33,218 nucleotides of DNA from an uncultured Ruminococcus sp. (GCA_937907215.1 CALESG010000142.1:1-33218), one strand, 5' to 3'; counted from the first letter of the stretch, positions 17,153 through 27,173 are shown. Notes: generated by a model from the sequence alone, not told the origin. Translations and numbers: made by a program.

Positions 17153-17184
17153 GAAAAAAGCAGCTTGAAACAGCTGCTTTTTTC
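17153..17184 (+). terminator. Terminator after the glycosyltransferase gene
   Basis: AAAAAAGCAGCT and AGCTGCTTTTTT form a perfect 12-bp inverted repeat around a TGAAAC loop, ending in T residues. Confidence 0.9.
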
Positions 17185-17194
17185 GTATTTTTAT

Positions 17195-17222
17195 TTGAAA
17201 GGGTGGAATATGTCATTTTAAT
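17195..17222 (+). promoter_or_regulatory. Possible promoter for the structured RNA region
   Basis: TTGAAA, 16 bp, TTTAAT, immediately after the upstream terminator. It would start transcription near 17229, at the beginning of the fold-rich stretch. Confidence 0.45.
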
Positions 17223-17228
17223 AACCCC

Positions 17229-17390
17229 ATATTATCTGCTTTATATCCCTCGAAATTTTTATGGTAGCAATATGCCTCGGGGTGGAGGCATAGCTACTAT
17301 GATATAGGGATTATTGGGGATTGCTCTTACACTGGGGTAAATGTAAAAGCACTTTAGAGGATGTTATCTGCTCTCTTTCAAGAGCGTATC
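17229..17390 (+). ncRNA. Candidate structured RNA, class unknown
   Basis: A gene-free stretch with nested complementary arms. Hairpin 1 has ATGGTAGC (17261-17268) with GCTACTAT (17293-17300), capped by TATGCCTC/GAGGCATA with a GGGGTG loop. Hairpin 2 has TGCTCTTACA (17322-17331) with TGTAAAAGCA (17342-17351) and a CTGGGGTAAA loop. Hairpin 3 has GCTCT/AGAGC (17370-17385). A segment ATATCCCTC (17243-17251) can pair either with AGGGAT (17306-17311) or with GAGGATGT (17357-17364), two mutually exclusive states. I recognise none of the standard riboswitch, T-box, SRP, tmRNA or RNase P signatures. A 6S-like RNA or an unassigned cis-regulatory RNA for DUF1540 are possibilities. Confidence 0.4.
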
Positions 17391-17478
17391 TATAGTATAC
17401 CCATATAATGTGTAAATATTGTGATATACGGCTGAAAAGCTATTGAAAAGAAAAAAATAAATAATATGTATAAAAATA

Positions 17479-17507
17479 TGCATAAAAAAAGTGCGTGCGG
17501 ATATAAT
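17479..17507 (+). promoter_or_regulatory. Promoter for the DUF1540 gene, with a hairpin at the transcript 5' end
   Basis: TATAAT at 17502-17507, with a weak -35 (TGCATA) 17 bases upstream. Transcription from here would begin around 17514, so the message would start with the GCCGG/CCGGC hairpin at 17516-17529. Confidence 0.5.
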
Positions 17508-17552
17508 ATATTCAAGCCGGCAGACCGGCATAAATGAAAGGAAGTATTTTTT

Positions 17553-17753
17553 ATGGAAACACGTAAGAATCCTTGTATCAATTGTACAGTAAGCCAGTGC
17601 CAGCACAACATGGTATCAGAAAATTATTGTGTTCTGGACAGCATTCAGATTGGCACACACGAAAAGAATCCTACAGTGCCAGAATGTACTGACTGTAAGA
17701 GCTTTGTTAAGAGAAGCTGTGCTTGTGACACATCAGACGGCTGTAAGTTTTAA
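17553..17753 (+). CDS. Cys-rich DUF1540 protein
   Basis: A 66-residue cytoplasmic protein with nine cysteines. It opens CINCTVSQCQHN, then YCVLDSIQIGTH and ECTDCKSF, the DUF1540 pattern seen in small putative metal-binding proteins of spore-forming Firmicutes. A Cys-rich end (SCACDTSDGC) extends past the domain. GAAAGGAAG precedes the ATG. It is transcribed alone: promoter and 5' hairpin upstream, strong terminator downstream. Metal binding is inferred; no function is established. Confidence 0.82.
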   Translation: METRKNPCINCTVSQCQHNMVSENYCVLDSIQIGTHEKNPTVPECTDCKSFVKRSCACDTSDGCKF

Positions 17754-17787
17754 GAAGTTATAAAAAAAGAAACTGCAAAAAAACTGT

Positions 17788-17835
17788 AAAAAGCTAAACC
17801 CGACGGCTTGTATGCTGTCGGGTGATTTGCTTTTT
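17788..17835 (+). terminator. Terminator after the DUF1540 gene
   Basis: ACCCGACGGC (17798-17807) pairs with GCTGTCGGGT (17814-17823). An outer AAAAAGC/GCTTTTT pair and a T run follow. Confidence 0.85.
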
Positions 17836-17921
17836 TTGTTGAATGTATACAAAAATGGTTTTTGATAATATACTAAAGCGTCAAAATAAATTGCGATTTA
17901 GAAAAAACTATTGAAAAGCAC

Positions 17922-17950
17922 TTGTATATTTCAGAAAAATAGGGTATAAT
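17922..17950 (+). promoter_or_regulatory. Sigma-A promoter for ireB
   Basis: TTGTAT, 17 bp, TATAAT, ending 34 bases before the ireB start. Confidence 0.7.
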
Positions 17951-17984
17951 GATGTTATGAAAAATTTTAAGGAGGCGGATATCA

Positions 17985-18230
17985 ATGTATGATAAAACCA
18001 TGACCTTTTCGGTCAACGACGAAAAAGAAATCGAGATGAAAAGAAACCTGACAATAGTTTATGATGCACTGGTTCAAAAGGGTTATAATCCTGTAAATCA
18101 GATTGTTGGTTATATTCTGTCTGAAGATCCGACATACATAACCACATACAACAATGCAAGAAGCATTATCCGTCACATCGATAGAGATGAGCTTTTGCAG
18201 GCTTTGGTAAAGGCTTATATAAATAGCTGA
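17985..18230 (+). CDS. ireB: IreB family regulatory phosphoprotein (UPF0297)
   Basis: An 81-residue protein of exactly family size. In enterococci IreB is phosphorylated by the PASTA kinase IreK on N-terminal threonines and modulates cell-envelope stress and cephalosporin resistance. The N-terminal DKTMTFSV has two candidate threonines (5 and 7). The segments YDALVQKGYNPVNQIVGYILSEDPTYIT and RHIDRDELLQALVKAYI are near-invariant family sequence. AAGGAGGCG sets the ATG. It stands alone here with its own promoter and terminator, not followed by ruvX as is common. Confidence 0.93.
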   Translation: MYDKTMTFSVNDEKEIEMKRNLTIVYDALVQKGYNPVNQIVGYILSEDPTYITTYNNARSIIRHIDRDELLQALVKAYINS

Positions 18231-18236
18231 TTTCTC

Positions 18237-18269
18237 AGCACCGGTACACCTAGAGTATCGGTGCTTTTT
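18237..18269 (+). terminator. Terminator after ireB
   Basis: AGCACCGGTAC and GTATCGGTGCT form an 11-bp stem with one G-T pair, then five T. Confidence 0.85.
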
Positions 18270-18393
18270 GCTTTTATGTTTATTTTTAGTTAAGGCAAAT
18301 TTATTTTGTTTTGTAATATATTTCCTTGTATGCAAAATTACAATATGGATATACTTTAATTGCGGGATAATCCGCAGAAGGAGCATCAGGGAC

Positions 18394-19143
18394 ATGACAA
18401 AATGCCGCATTAAATCAATGGCAGCATCATTGCTTACGGCGTTTATGCTTTTGCAAACAGCACCGAAGGTAATGGCTGATAATACTGCTATTGGATATGG
18501 ACAAGGAACAGCAGTGGACAGTGAAAATTGTCCGAGTGATGCACTTGCATTTAATGACAGATATAGAGAGTATAATGCTTATGCCACAACTCCTGATAAA
18601 AAAAGGATAATAATCACTTTTGATCAGGGTTATGAAAATGGTTATACAGCTGATATACTGGACACATTAAAAGAAAAAAACGTTAAAGCTATATTTTTCC
18701 TTACAGGTGATTATGCCAAAAAGGAAAATGCACTTGTAAAGAGAATGATCGATGAAGGCCATGTTTTGGGCAATCACGGTATGACACACGCAAGTTTGCC
18801 AAAGCTTAATGAAGAGGACGCAAAGCAGGAAGTTATGTCACTGCATGACTATGTTCTTGATGAATATGGATATGAGATGCAGTATTTTCGTTTTCCCTGT
18901 GGAGAATATTCTGAAGACAGATTAAAATTTGTTAGCGAGCTTGGATATAAAACATTGTTCTGGAGCTATGCCTATGTAGACTGGCAGACAGATGCACAGC
19001 CTGATTGTACAGCTGCACTTGAAGGATTGAGTAAAAGCGTACACGGCGGTGAGATCCTGCTTCTCCATTCTGTATCAAAAACTAATGCAGAAATTTTAGG
19101 CGATGCTATAGATTCATTCCGAAGTGCTGGTTTTATAGTTTAA
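18394..19143 (+). CDS. pdaA: PdaA-type polysaccharide (peptidoglycan) deacetylase
   Basis: A 249-residue protein with an N-terminal signal peptide (about residues 1-28) and a NodB deacetylase domain. Motif 1 is ITFDQGYENGYTADIL, where PdaA proteins of Bacillus have TFDNGYENGYT. The metal ligands are Asp77, His128 and His132 (GNHGMTHASLP); the RFPCGEYSE, YVDWQTD and ILLLHSVSKTNAEIL stretches are PdaA-like. PdaA removes the acetyl group from muramic acid in spore cortex so that muramic delta-lactam forms. ATG 18394 is chosen since AGAAGGAG is 10 bases upstream and a signal peptide follows; the longer frame from 18268 starts inside the ireB terminator. Confidence 0.83.
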   Translation: MTKCRIKSMAASLLTAFMLLQTAPKVMADNTAIGYGQGTAVDSENCPSDALAFNDRYREYNAYATTPDKKRIIITFDQGYENGYTADILDTLKEKNVKAIFFLTGDYAKKENALVKRMIDEGHVLGNHGMTHASLPKLNEEDAKQEVMSLHDYVLDEYGYEMQYFRFPCGEYSEDRLKFVSELGYKTLFWSYAYVDWQTDAQPDCTAALEGLSKSVHGGEILLLHSVSKTNAEILGDAIDSFRSAGFIV

Positions 19144-19181
19144 ATTTTATAGCTTAAAATAATTTAGAATAGTTAAAAAAT

Positions 19182-19219
19182 AAAGGCTGCTGCAAGTTTA
19201 ATATTTGCAGCAGTCTTTT
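19182..19219. terminator. Bidirectional terminator between pdaA and the lipid kinase gene
   Basis: AAAGGCTGCTGCAA and TTGCAGCAGTCTTT pair over 14 bases with one G-T pair, with A-rich and T-rich flanks. It serves both convergent genes. Confidence 0.9.
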
Positions 19220-19240
19220 GTATTTGTTATTTTATAATAT

Positions 19241-20140
19241 TTATGATACCGGCAAAATAAACTCAAGTGCTTTTTGCAGGTTTTGTATTAAATTGACAGT
19301 ATCGTTTCCGCCGAATTCACCATCAACTGTCCATGGAACAGGTTCTTCTTCAAGACAGGTTATGCATAATTTTGATGAATGGAAATGATCAAAATATTCT
19401 TTTTCAGTTCCAAGCTGGAAATTAGTGAGTCCAGTAATAATATGCTGCAAATCGACAATGTTTCGTGGCTTTCTTATAAGTGTTACTTCAAATAAGCCGT
19501 CATCTTTTTTCATATCGGGCATTGACAGCAATTTTGCAACAGATGTAGAATTTGTGATCATTCCAAAAATGAATTCATCTTCAATAACATTACCGTCATA
19601 TTCTATATTCATGCGTGAAGCTTTTATCTTATGCAGATTTACCATTCCGTTGAGAATATATGCTGCATAGCCGAGAACGTTTTTAACAGGCTGTGCAGTC
19701 TGATATGAAACCTCTGTAAACGCACCGAATGCAGCGATGTAGGTAAAATAACGATCTCCGATTTTTCCAATATCACATTTTTCTGCTTTGCCGTTTATTA
19801 TAGCGTCAACAGCGTCCATTGCATTTTTCGGAATACCAAGACTTCTTGCAAAGTCATTTGTAGATCCGGTAGGAATATATCCTATAGGCAATGGAGCATT
19901 GGCTTTAATACAACCGCTTATAACTTCATTTAAAGTGCCATCGCCGCCACAGCATACAATTAAGTCAAATTCAGATTCACAGGCATATTTTGCCGATATT
20001 GAAGCGTCACCACGAAATTGCGTTGGGTGTACTGTTACTTCGAAATCAGCTTTTGTAAACATATCAATTATCTTAGAAAGAGGGAAATTTATAATTGTTT
20101 TGCCTGAATGCAAATTGCAAATTAAATATATTTTTTTCAT
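19241..20140 (-). CDS. Diacylglycerol-kinase-family lipid kinase (YegS/DgkB type)
   Basis: A 299-residue protein with the family hallmark CCGGDGTLNEVISG (about residues 63-76, ATP site), the PTGSTNDFARSLGI motif, the CDIGKIGDRYFTYIAAFGAF region, and a C-terminal beta domain ending WTVDGEFGG. It would phosphorylate diacylglycerol or a related lipid at the inner face of the membrane to recycle it into phospholipid synthesis. AAGGAGCGG precedes the ATG at 20140. It follows the acyl-CoA synthetase gene by 32 bases on the same strand, a plausible lipid-metabolism operon. Confidence 0.88.
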   Translation of the reverse strand: MKKIYLICNLHSGKTIINFPLSKIIDMFTKADFEVTVHPTQFRGDASISAKYACESEFDLIVCCGGDGTLNEVISGCIKANAPLPIGYIPTGSTNDFARSLGIPKNAMDAVDAIINGKAEKCDIGKIGDRYFTYIAAFGAFTEVSYQTAQPVKNVLGYAAYILNGMVNLHKIKASRMNIEYDGNVIEDEFIFGMITNSTSVAKLLSMPDMKKDDGLFEVTLIRKPRNIVDLQHIITGLTNFQLGTEKEYFDHFHSSKLCITCLEEEPVPWTVDGEFGGNDTVNLIQNLQKALEFILPVS

Positions 20141-20172
20141 GCCGCTCCTTAAAATTCAGAATTGCTGTTATA

Positions 20173-21843
<1,671 letters not shown>

Positions 21844-21903
21844 ATTTATGCACGTCCTTTCTAAGTGTTTTTAGTATTATATAATTTTTTGTATATACAT
21901 TTT

Positions 21904-21932
21904 AGTATACTATATATCTAAAGAATTGTCAA
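21904..21932 (-). promoter_or_regulatory. Near-consensus promoter for the acyl-CoA synthetase gene
   Basis: On the minus strand TTGACA, 17 bp, TATACT. The -10 lies in a TAGTATACTA palindrome flanked by TTTAG and CTAAA, which could be a repressor site. Confidence 0.8.
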
Positions 21933-22097
21933 TGAAAAATTTGACTGCTTTTAAAAAAAGAATACTAAAGAACTCTGAGCAGCTTTTTAACTAATCGTTT
22001 GTTTGCGTTTAAGATTATTTTAAATATCTGATGTTATAATAAAAACAAAGTATAAATCAATGTTTTTATTGATGAATTATTTAAGAAGGTGATTTTT

Positions 22098-24206
22098 ATG
22101 TTAAGAAGGGAATCTAAAAGGAAAAAAATAAAAAACATTAAATCAGCTAAATTATTTTCTGATTTTCTTGCGTTTATTATGAGTTTTAGTTGCTTGAAAT
22201 TCCAGGCTTTTGCTGAAAGCACAAAGTTTTTTGATAGGGAAGAAGTATATATAGACGCAGATTCTGATATTTTATTACAGGATAGTGCAGAAAAAGAAGG
22301 TGATGATGAGAATACAGGATCGAATTTTTATGCTAATACTCCGGTTAAAGAATTTAAGGTGAGCAATATTTTGCCGCAGATAGAAACAGATATAGATTAT
22401 ACATATTGGTGGTACAGCAAGTGGGAAGATTGTCATTATATATTTCTTCCGGCAACTGCTGACAGAAATAAGCTGACAATTACATATGAAACAGAATTGG
22501 AAGAGGAGGATTTATATCTGAATGGAAAGCCAATTGTTTCCGGTCAAATTACTTCTTATCTTAGCCAAGCAGATGAATTTGAAGTAACTGTTGGAGATGT
22601 TTCATGTGGAAAATTAAAGATAATGCAGTCAAATACAGGATGTATTTATCTTAATACATCAAGAGGAGGATTGGATGAGCTTGACGCAAATAAAGGTCTT
22701 ATTGAAACCGGTTCAGCTTTAATGCTGAATTCAGACGGAGTAATAGAATATAAAGGTTATATTGAGAAATTGACTGCACATGGTAATTCTTCATGGGATT
22801 ACAGTTTAAAAAAGCCATATAACATTAAGCTTGCAAGTAAAGCAAACCTTTATGGTATGGGCAAATCTAAAAAGTGAATATTACTGGGAAATTATCTTGA
22901 CCATTCCATGCTTCGCAATAAGACTACAATTGAAATGAGCAGGGCTGCTGGTATGGAATATGCAATGGATTCTGTTTTTGTTGACCTTTATGCAGATGGT
23001 TCTTACCGAGGTACATATCAGCTTATAGAGCGTGTGAATATAGGGAAAGATCGTGTGAATATTCATGATCTTGGAGATGAAACGGAAGAATGCAATGAAA
23101 AGGAGCTTTCGTCTTATAAACGTACTGTTGAAGGAGCGTCAAGATTAGATGAATATATGGAAGACAGCTTTAAATATTATGATATTCCAAATGACCCTAA
23201 GGATATAACCGGTGGATATTTGCTTGAGTTTCAGCCTTGGAACAGATACGGCATAAAAGCAAAGAGCGGATTTGTTACCTCAAAAGGACAAGCTGTTGAA
23301 ATAAGTGAGCCGGAGTATGCTTCAAGAGAACAAGCATTGTATATCAAGAACTTTGTGCAGGATATGGAGGATGCTATATATTCTGATACCGGCTATAATT
23401 CAAAAGGGAAACATTACAGCGATTACATAGATGTTGATTCGTTGATAACGGCGTATTTGGTTCAAGAGATATCTATGAATGTTGATGCTACAAAGGCAAG
23501 CTTTTTCTTTTATAAAGATTCAGATAAAAAAGGTGATGGAAAGCTGCATTTTGGAACGGCATGGGATTTTGATCTTAGTTATAATAATTTTTCAACAGTA
23601 ATTAGTAATTCTAATGGTGAAATCGGCACATCGTGGAATGCAAATAATTTATTTGCAGCATATTTTCCTATAAGCGGTTATAAAGAAAGTGGGCGTCCGG
23701 CTTATGGCATAAGTTGGTTCGGTCAGCTTTATAAAAGAGATGAGATTAAAAAGTGTGCAGCTAAAATATATTTTCAAAATTTTGAACCGTATTTATCTGA
23801 TTTAGTTGGTTCTGAAAATAATAGCGATTCGCTTATTATAAACATGGCAAAAGAAATACTTCCATCTGCTGAGATGAACAATGCAAGATGGCATATGTAT
23901 GGCGGGAAAGAATACTGTGTATTCGGTTCATCAAGCGGTGATGATTTTATTGGCTCGGTAGAAATAGTTAGCAATTTTATAGAAAAAAGAAAAACATATC
24001 TTAGTCAGTTATGGAAGCCGTTGTTAGTAAGAGGAGATGTTAATGGAGATGGTTTGTTTAATATGGCAGATGTTGCAGCAATGCAGAAATGGCTGATGTG
24101 TTCCGATGGTTTGAATTGCAAAAAAGCAGGAGATTTGTACGAAGACGGTGTAATTAACATATTTGATCTATGTGTTATGAAAAGTGAAATTCTTGCTTTA
24201 AAATAA
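22098..24206 (+). pseudogene. CotH-kinase-domain protein with C-terminal dockerin, interrupted by in-frame TGA
   Basis: Two open stretches (to 22877 and from 22878) lie in the same frame, separated only by TGA at 22875-22877, codon 260. Read through, the protein has 702 residues: a signal peptide (to about 37), an Ig/beta region, the CotH kinase fold with HGNSSWDYSLKKPYNIKL, DHSMLRNKT, VFVDLYADGSYRGTYQLIERVNI and metal-site WDFDLSYNN, then a type I dockerin (about 645-702) with loops DVNGDGLFNMAD and DLYEDGVINIFD. The TGA falls between KSKK and ILLGNYLD, where CotH proteins have Trp, so a TGG-to-TGA change is likely. No ribosome site precedes the second half (ATG 22908). ATG 22098 is chosen by AAGAAGGTG; an in-frame GTG at 22089 overlaps that site. 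Confidence 0.82.
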
Positions 24207-24365
24207 TTTCTTGTATAGCTAATTGCTATGAAAAAAGTGAAAATTAAATACTGCTGTTGTGCATCACTCCAAATATTGAACATAAATCTTCTTTTTGCTT
24301 TATTTTATATAAAAAATGCAATATAATTAGTATATTAAAAATATAAATAAAGGGAGAATGGAATT

Positions 24366-26981
24366 ATGAGAAGCATAGTGCAAAGAACTGCCGGAGCGAT
24401 TATGGCAGCAGTTCTAGGTATGAGTTTTATATGTTCAAATATGACAGCTTATGCTGGTCAACAGCTTGGACAAACTGATTTTTCAGATGGCGTAGGGCTT
24501 CCGTGGCACGTTTGTGAATCCGCACCGGGTGAGATGGACTTTGAAATAAAGGATGGAAAATATGCTATTACAATAGTAAATCCTGGTGGTGCGTCAAACG
24601 GCGGTGAAGACAGATGGGATTGCCAGTTCCGACACAGAGGACTTACTCTTGCGTCCGGTTGTACTTATGAAGTTGCGTTTGACATTACAGCAAGCAATAA
24701 TTGCAGCTATTATACAAAGATAGGAGATATGGCAGAGCCTTTTACAGAAGATTGGCATGGAAATCCTGATGATGGTTCATTTGATGGATCTTGGGATGTA
24801 AAGCAGCTTACTGCTAATAAAACTGAATCTGTAAAAGGTACATTTACAGCAAAGAGAACAGCCGAAGTGGAATGGGCTTTTCATATAGGCGGTGACAGTG
24901 TACCTGCCGGAACTGTTTTTACATTTGATAATATGTCGCTTGTATGCACAAATAATGATGAATATGACTATAAATCTCCGGAAGAATGGAACAGAGCTGC
25001 TATTGTAACAAATCAGGTCGGATATTTTACAAAAACTGCAAAGAAGGCTACATGGATAACAGAAGAAAAGGATAAAACTGAATTTTCTGTACTGGATTCA
25101 AATGGCAAAGAAGTTTATACGGGAAAATCCGAACCAATGGGTACGGATAAGGATTCCGGTGACAGTGTGCAAATACTTGACTTTTCCGATTTCAATGAGG
25201 ATGGAACATACACATTAAAAGCAGGCGACAGCGTTAGCCGTGAATTTACAATAGGCGGTACAGATAAATATTCCGGAATGCTTTATGATTCCCTGAATTA
25301 TTTTTATCAAAACAGAAGTGCAATAGATATTGAAAGTAAATATATTACTTCAGGCGATGCAGATGCCTTGGCACGTTCGGCAGGTCATGCCAGTGACATA
25401 GCACGTATTACAACAGATTGGAATGATTTAAACAGCAACGGCGGTACTCAAGATGTGACCGGAGGCTGGTATGATGCCGGCGACCATGGAAAATATGTTG
25501 TAAACGGCGGCATATCAGTATGGCTTATGCAGAATCAATATGAAAGAGCCGTAAAAAATGGCACTGAAGCTGCTTATGCAGATGGTACAATGAATATTCC
25601 GGAGAATGCAAATAATTATCCTGATTTGCTTGACGAAGCACGTTGGGAAATAGAGTGGCTTTTGAAAATGATCGTACAAGACGGTGAATATGAGAATATG
25701 GCTTATCATAAAGTTCATGATATTAAATGGACTGCTCTTGGACTTGCACCGGCAGATGATAAGGAAGAACGTATTATAAAGCCGCCAACAACCGCTGCAA
25801 CTTTAAATCTTGCAGCAGTTTGCGCACAGGCTTCAAGGCTTTGGAAGGAATATGATCCTGTATTTGCTGAAAAGTGCCTTGATGCAGCGGAAGATGCTTA
25901 TGAAGCGGCAGAAGAGCATTCAAATATGTATGCACCGCTTGATCAGTCAATAGGCGGTGGTGCTTATGGTGACAACGATGTTTCAGATGAATTTTATTGG
26001 GCGGCTTGTGAGCTTTTCCGTACAACAGGCGATGATGATTATCTCTCTGATATGAATAAATCTGAATGGTATCTTAATATTCCAACTGCTTTGACAAAGG
26101 GCGAAACAAACGGTGTTATTGGCAGCTTTGACTGGGGGAATACAGCAGTTTTAGGCAGCCTTACACTTGTGCTTGATAAAGATTGCATTAAAGGAGATTC
26201 GTCAAAACTTGAAAGTGCGGTAACAGAAGCTGCTGATACATATATTTCTCTTGAGCAGGAGCAGGGTTACGGTCAGCCGTATGGTCAAAGTAAGCTTAGT
26301 TATGAAGATGATACAGTAGGTTATGTCTGGGGTTCAAATTCATTTATTGCTGATAATGCGATTGTAATTGCAGCAGCATATGAACTTACGGAAGATGATA
26401 AATATATGAATGGCGTTATAAGTGCAGTTGATTACCTGCTTGGACGCAATCCTATGGATTATAGTTATGTAACCGGTTACGGTGCTCATGCAGTGGAAAA
26501 TCCACATCATCGTTATTGGTGTGCGCAGTCTGTAGAGGGCTTTCCGTCAGCACCGGCAGGAGTACTTGTAGGAGGACCTAATTCCGGAATGCAGGATCCA
26601 TGGGTAATGGGCAGCGGCTGGGTAAAGGGCAGTATCGCTCCGGCTAAGTGTTATCTTGATAATGTTGAAGCATGGTCTGTAAATGAATGTACCATCAACT
26701 GGAATGCACCGCTTGCGTGGCTCACATCATTTCTTAGTGAAAATAATGGCGGAATAAAAGCAGGTGCAGTAAGTGCGGCTACACTTGATTCCGAAAAGGC
26801 GGAAAATACAGCAAATTCGTCAGTATCGGCGAATGCGTCAAATAATTATGATTCATCTTCATCTTCAAATGAAGGATTTCCGCTTAAAGCAGTACTTATA
26901 CTTACATTTGTTCTTGCAGCAGTTATAGCTGTTGAGGTGTTTGGGTATAAGCTCACCAAGCGTGCACGTACAAAAAAATAA
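24366..26981 (+). CDS. GH9 endoglucanase/cellulase, membrane-anchored
   Basis: An 871-residue secreted enzyme that would cut cellulose or related beta-1,4-glucans. In order: signal peptide (1-31), a CBM4-like carbohydrate-binding domain (about 35-195), an Ig-like cellulase N-terminal domain (about 212-297, starting IVTNQVGYF), then the GH9 alpha/alpha barrel (about 300-800) with catalytic-base motif GGWYDAGDHGKYV, LLGRNPMDYSYVTGYG, NPHHRYW and the acid Glu in AWSVNECTINWNAPL. After a Ser/Asn-rich linker comes a C-terminal membrane helix (about 840-862) and a Lys/Arg tail (KRARTKK). There is no dockerin, so it is likely held at the cell membrane. GGGAGAAT precedes the ATG. Confidence 0.93.
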   Translation: MRSIVQRTAGAIMAAVLGMSFICSNMTAYAGQQLGQTDFSDGVGLPWHVCESAPGEMDFEIKDGKYAITIVNPGGASNGGEDRWDCQFRHRGLTLASGCTYEVAFDITASNNCSYYTKIGDMAEPFTEDWHGNPDDGSFDGSWDVKQLTANKTESVKGTFTAKRTAEVEWAFHIGGDSVPAGTVFTFDNMSLVCTNNDEYDYKSPEEWNRAAIVTNQVGYFTKTAKKATWITEEKDKTEFSVLDSNGKEVYTGKSEPMGTDKDSGDSVQILDFSDFNEDGTYTLKAGDSVSREFTIGGTDKYSGMLYDSLNYFYQNRSAIDIESKYITSGDADALARSAGHASDIARITTDWNDLNSNGGTQDVTGGWYDAGDHGKYVVNGGISVWLMQNQYERAVKNGTEAAYADGTMNIPENANNYPDLLDEARWEIEWLLKMIVQDGEYENMAYHKVHDIKWTALGLAPADDKEERIIKPPTTAATLNLAAVCAQASRLWKEYDPVFAEKCLDAAEDAYEAAEEHSNMYAPLDQSIGGGAYGDNDVSDEFYWAACELFRTTGDDDYLSDMNKSEWYLNIPTALTKGETNGVIGSFDWGNTAVLGSLTLVLDKDCIKGDSSKLESAVTEAADTYISLEQEQGYGQPYGQSKLSYEDDTVGYVWGSNSFIADNAIVIAAAYELTEDDKYMNGVISAVDYLLGRNPMDYSYVTGYGAHAVENPHHRYWCAQSVEGFPSAPAGVLVGGPNSGMQDPWVMGSGWVKGSIAPAKCYLDNVEAWSVNECTINWNAPLAWLTSFLSENNGGIKAGAVSAATLDSEKAENTANSSVSANASNNYDSSSSSNEGFPLKAVLILTFVLAAVIAVEVFGYKLTKRARTKK

Positions 26982-26999
26982 TTTATGAATATCTGTCAT

Positions 27000-27057
27000 C
27001 AGCAGCATTAACTTTTCAGGCTTTAAGCTGAAAAAAGTAAATGCTGCTGTTTTTTTC
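27000..27057 (+). terminator. Terminator after the GH9 gene
   Basis: CAGCAGCATT pairs with AATGCTGCTG, with an inner CTTTTCAG/CTGAAAAAAG stem, then seven T. Confidence 0.88.
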
Positions 27058-27074
27058 ATATTTTCAAAAAAAGA

Positions 27075-27103
27075 TTGACGTAATGTGGAAATGATGTTAT
27101 AAT
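27075..27103 (+). promoter_or_regulatory. Sigma-A promoter for the dockerin protein gene
   Basis: TTGACG, 17 bp, TATAAT, with a 70-base leader before the ATG at 27174. Confidence 0.8.
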
Positions 27104-27173
27104 ATTTCTGTAAGGATATGAAATGTTATAAGTTATAAATTATAATAAAAATAGGAAAGGATATGGTATCATT

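Noticed and set aside
17279..17290. GGGGTGGAGG as a T-box GGTGG antiterminator signal
   Set aside because: It sits in a hairpin loop with no downstream terminator/antiterminator pair and no aminoacyl-tRNA or amino-acid gene follows.
22875..22877. TGA read as tryptophan through a variant genetic code
   Set aside because: Several intact genes here end in TGA (rnfE, rnfG, the aminotransferase) and Trp is coded by TGG throughout, so no code change.
22908..24206. The second half of the CotH gene as an independent gene starting at ATG 22908
   Set aside because: No ribosome site precedes it and it would start inside the CotH domain; one interrupted gene explains it better.
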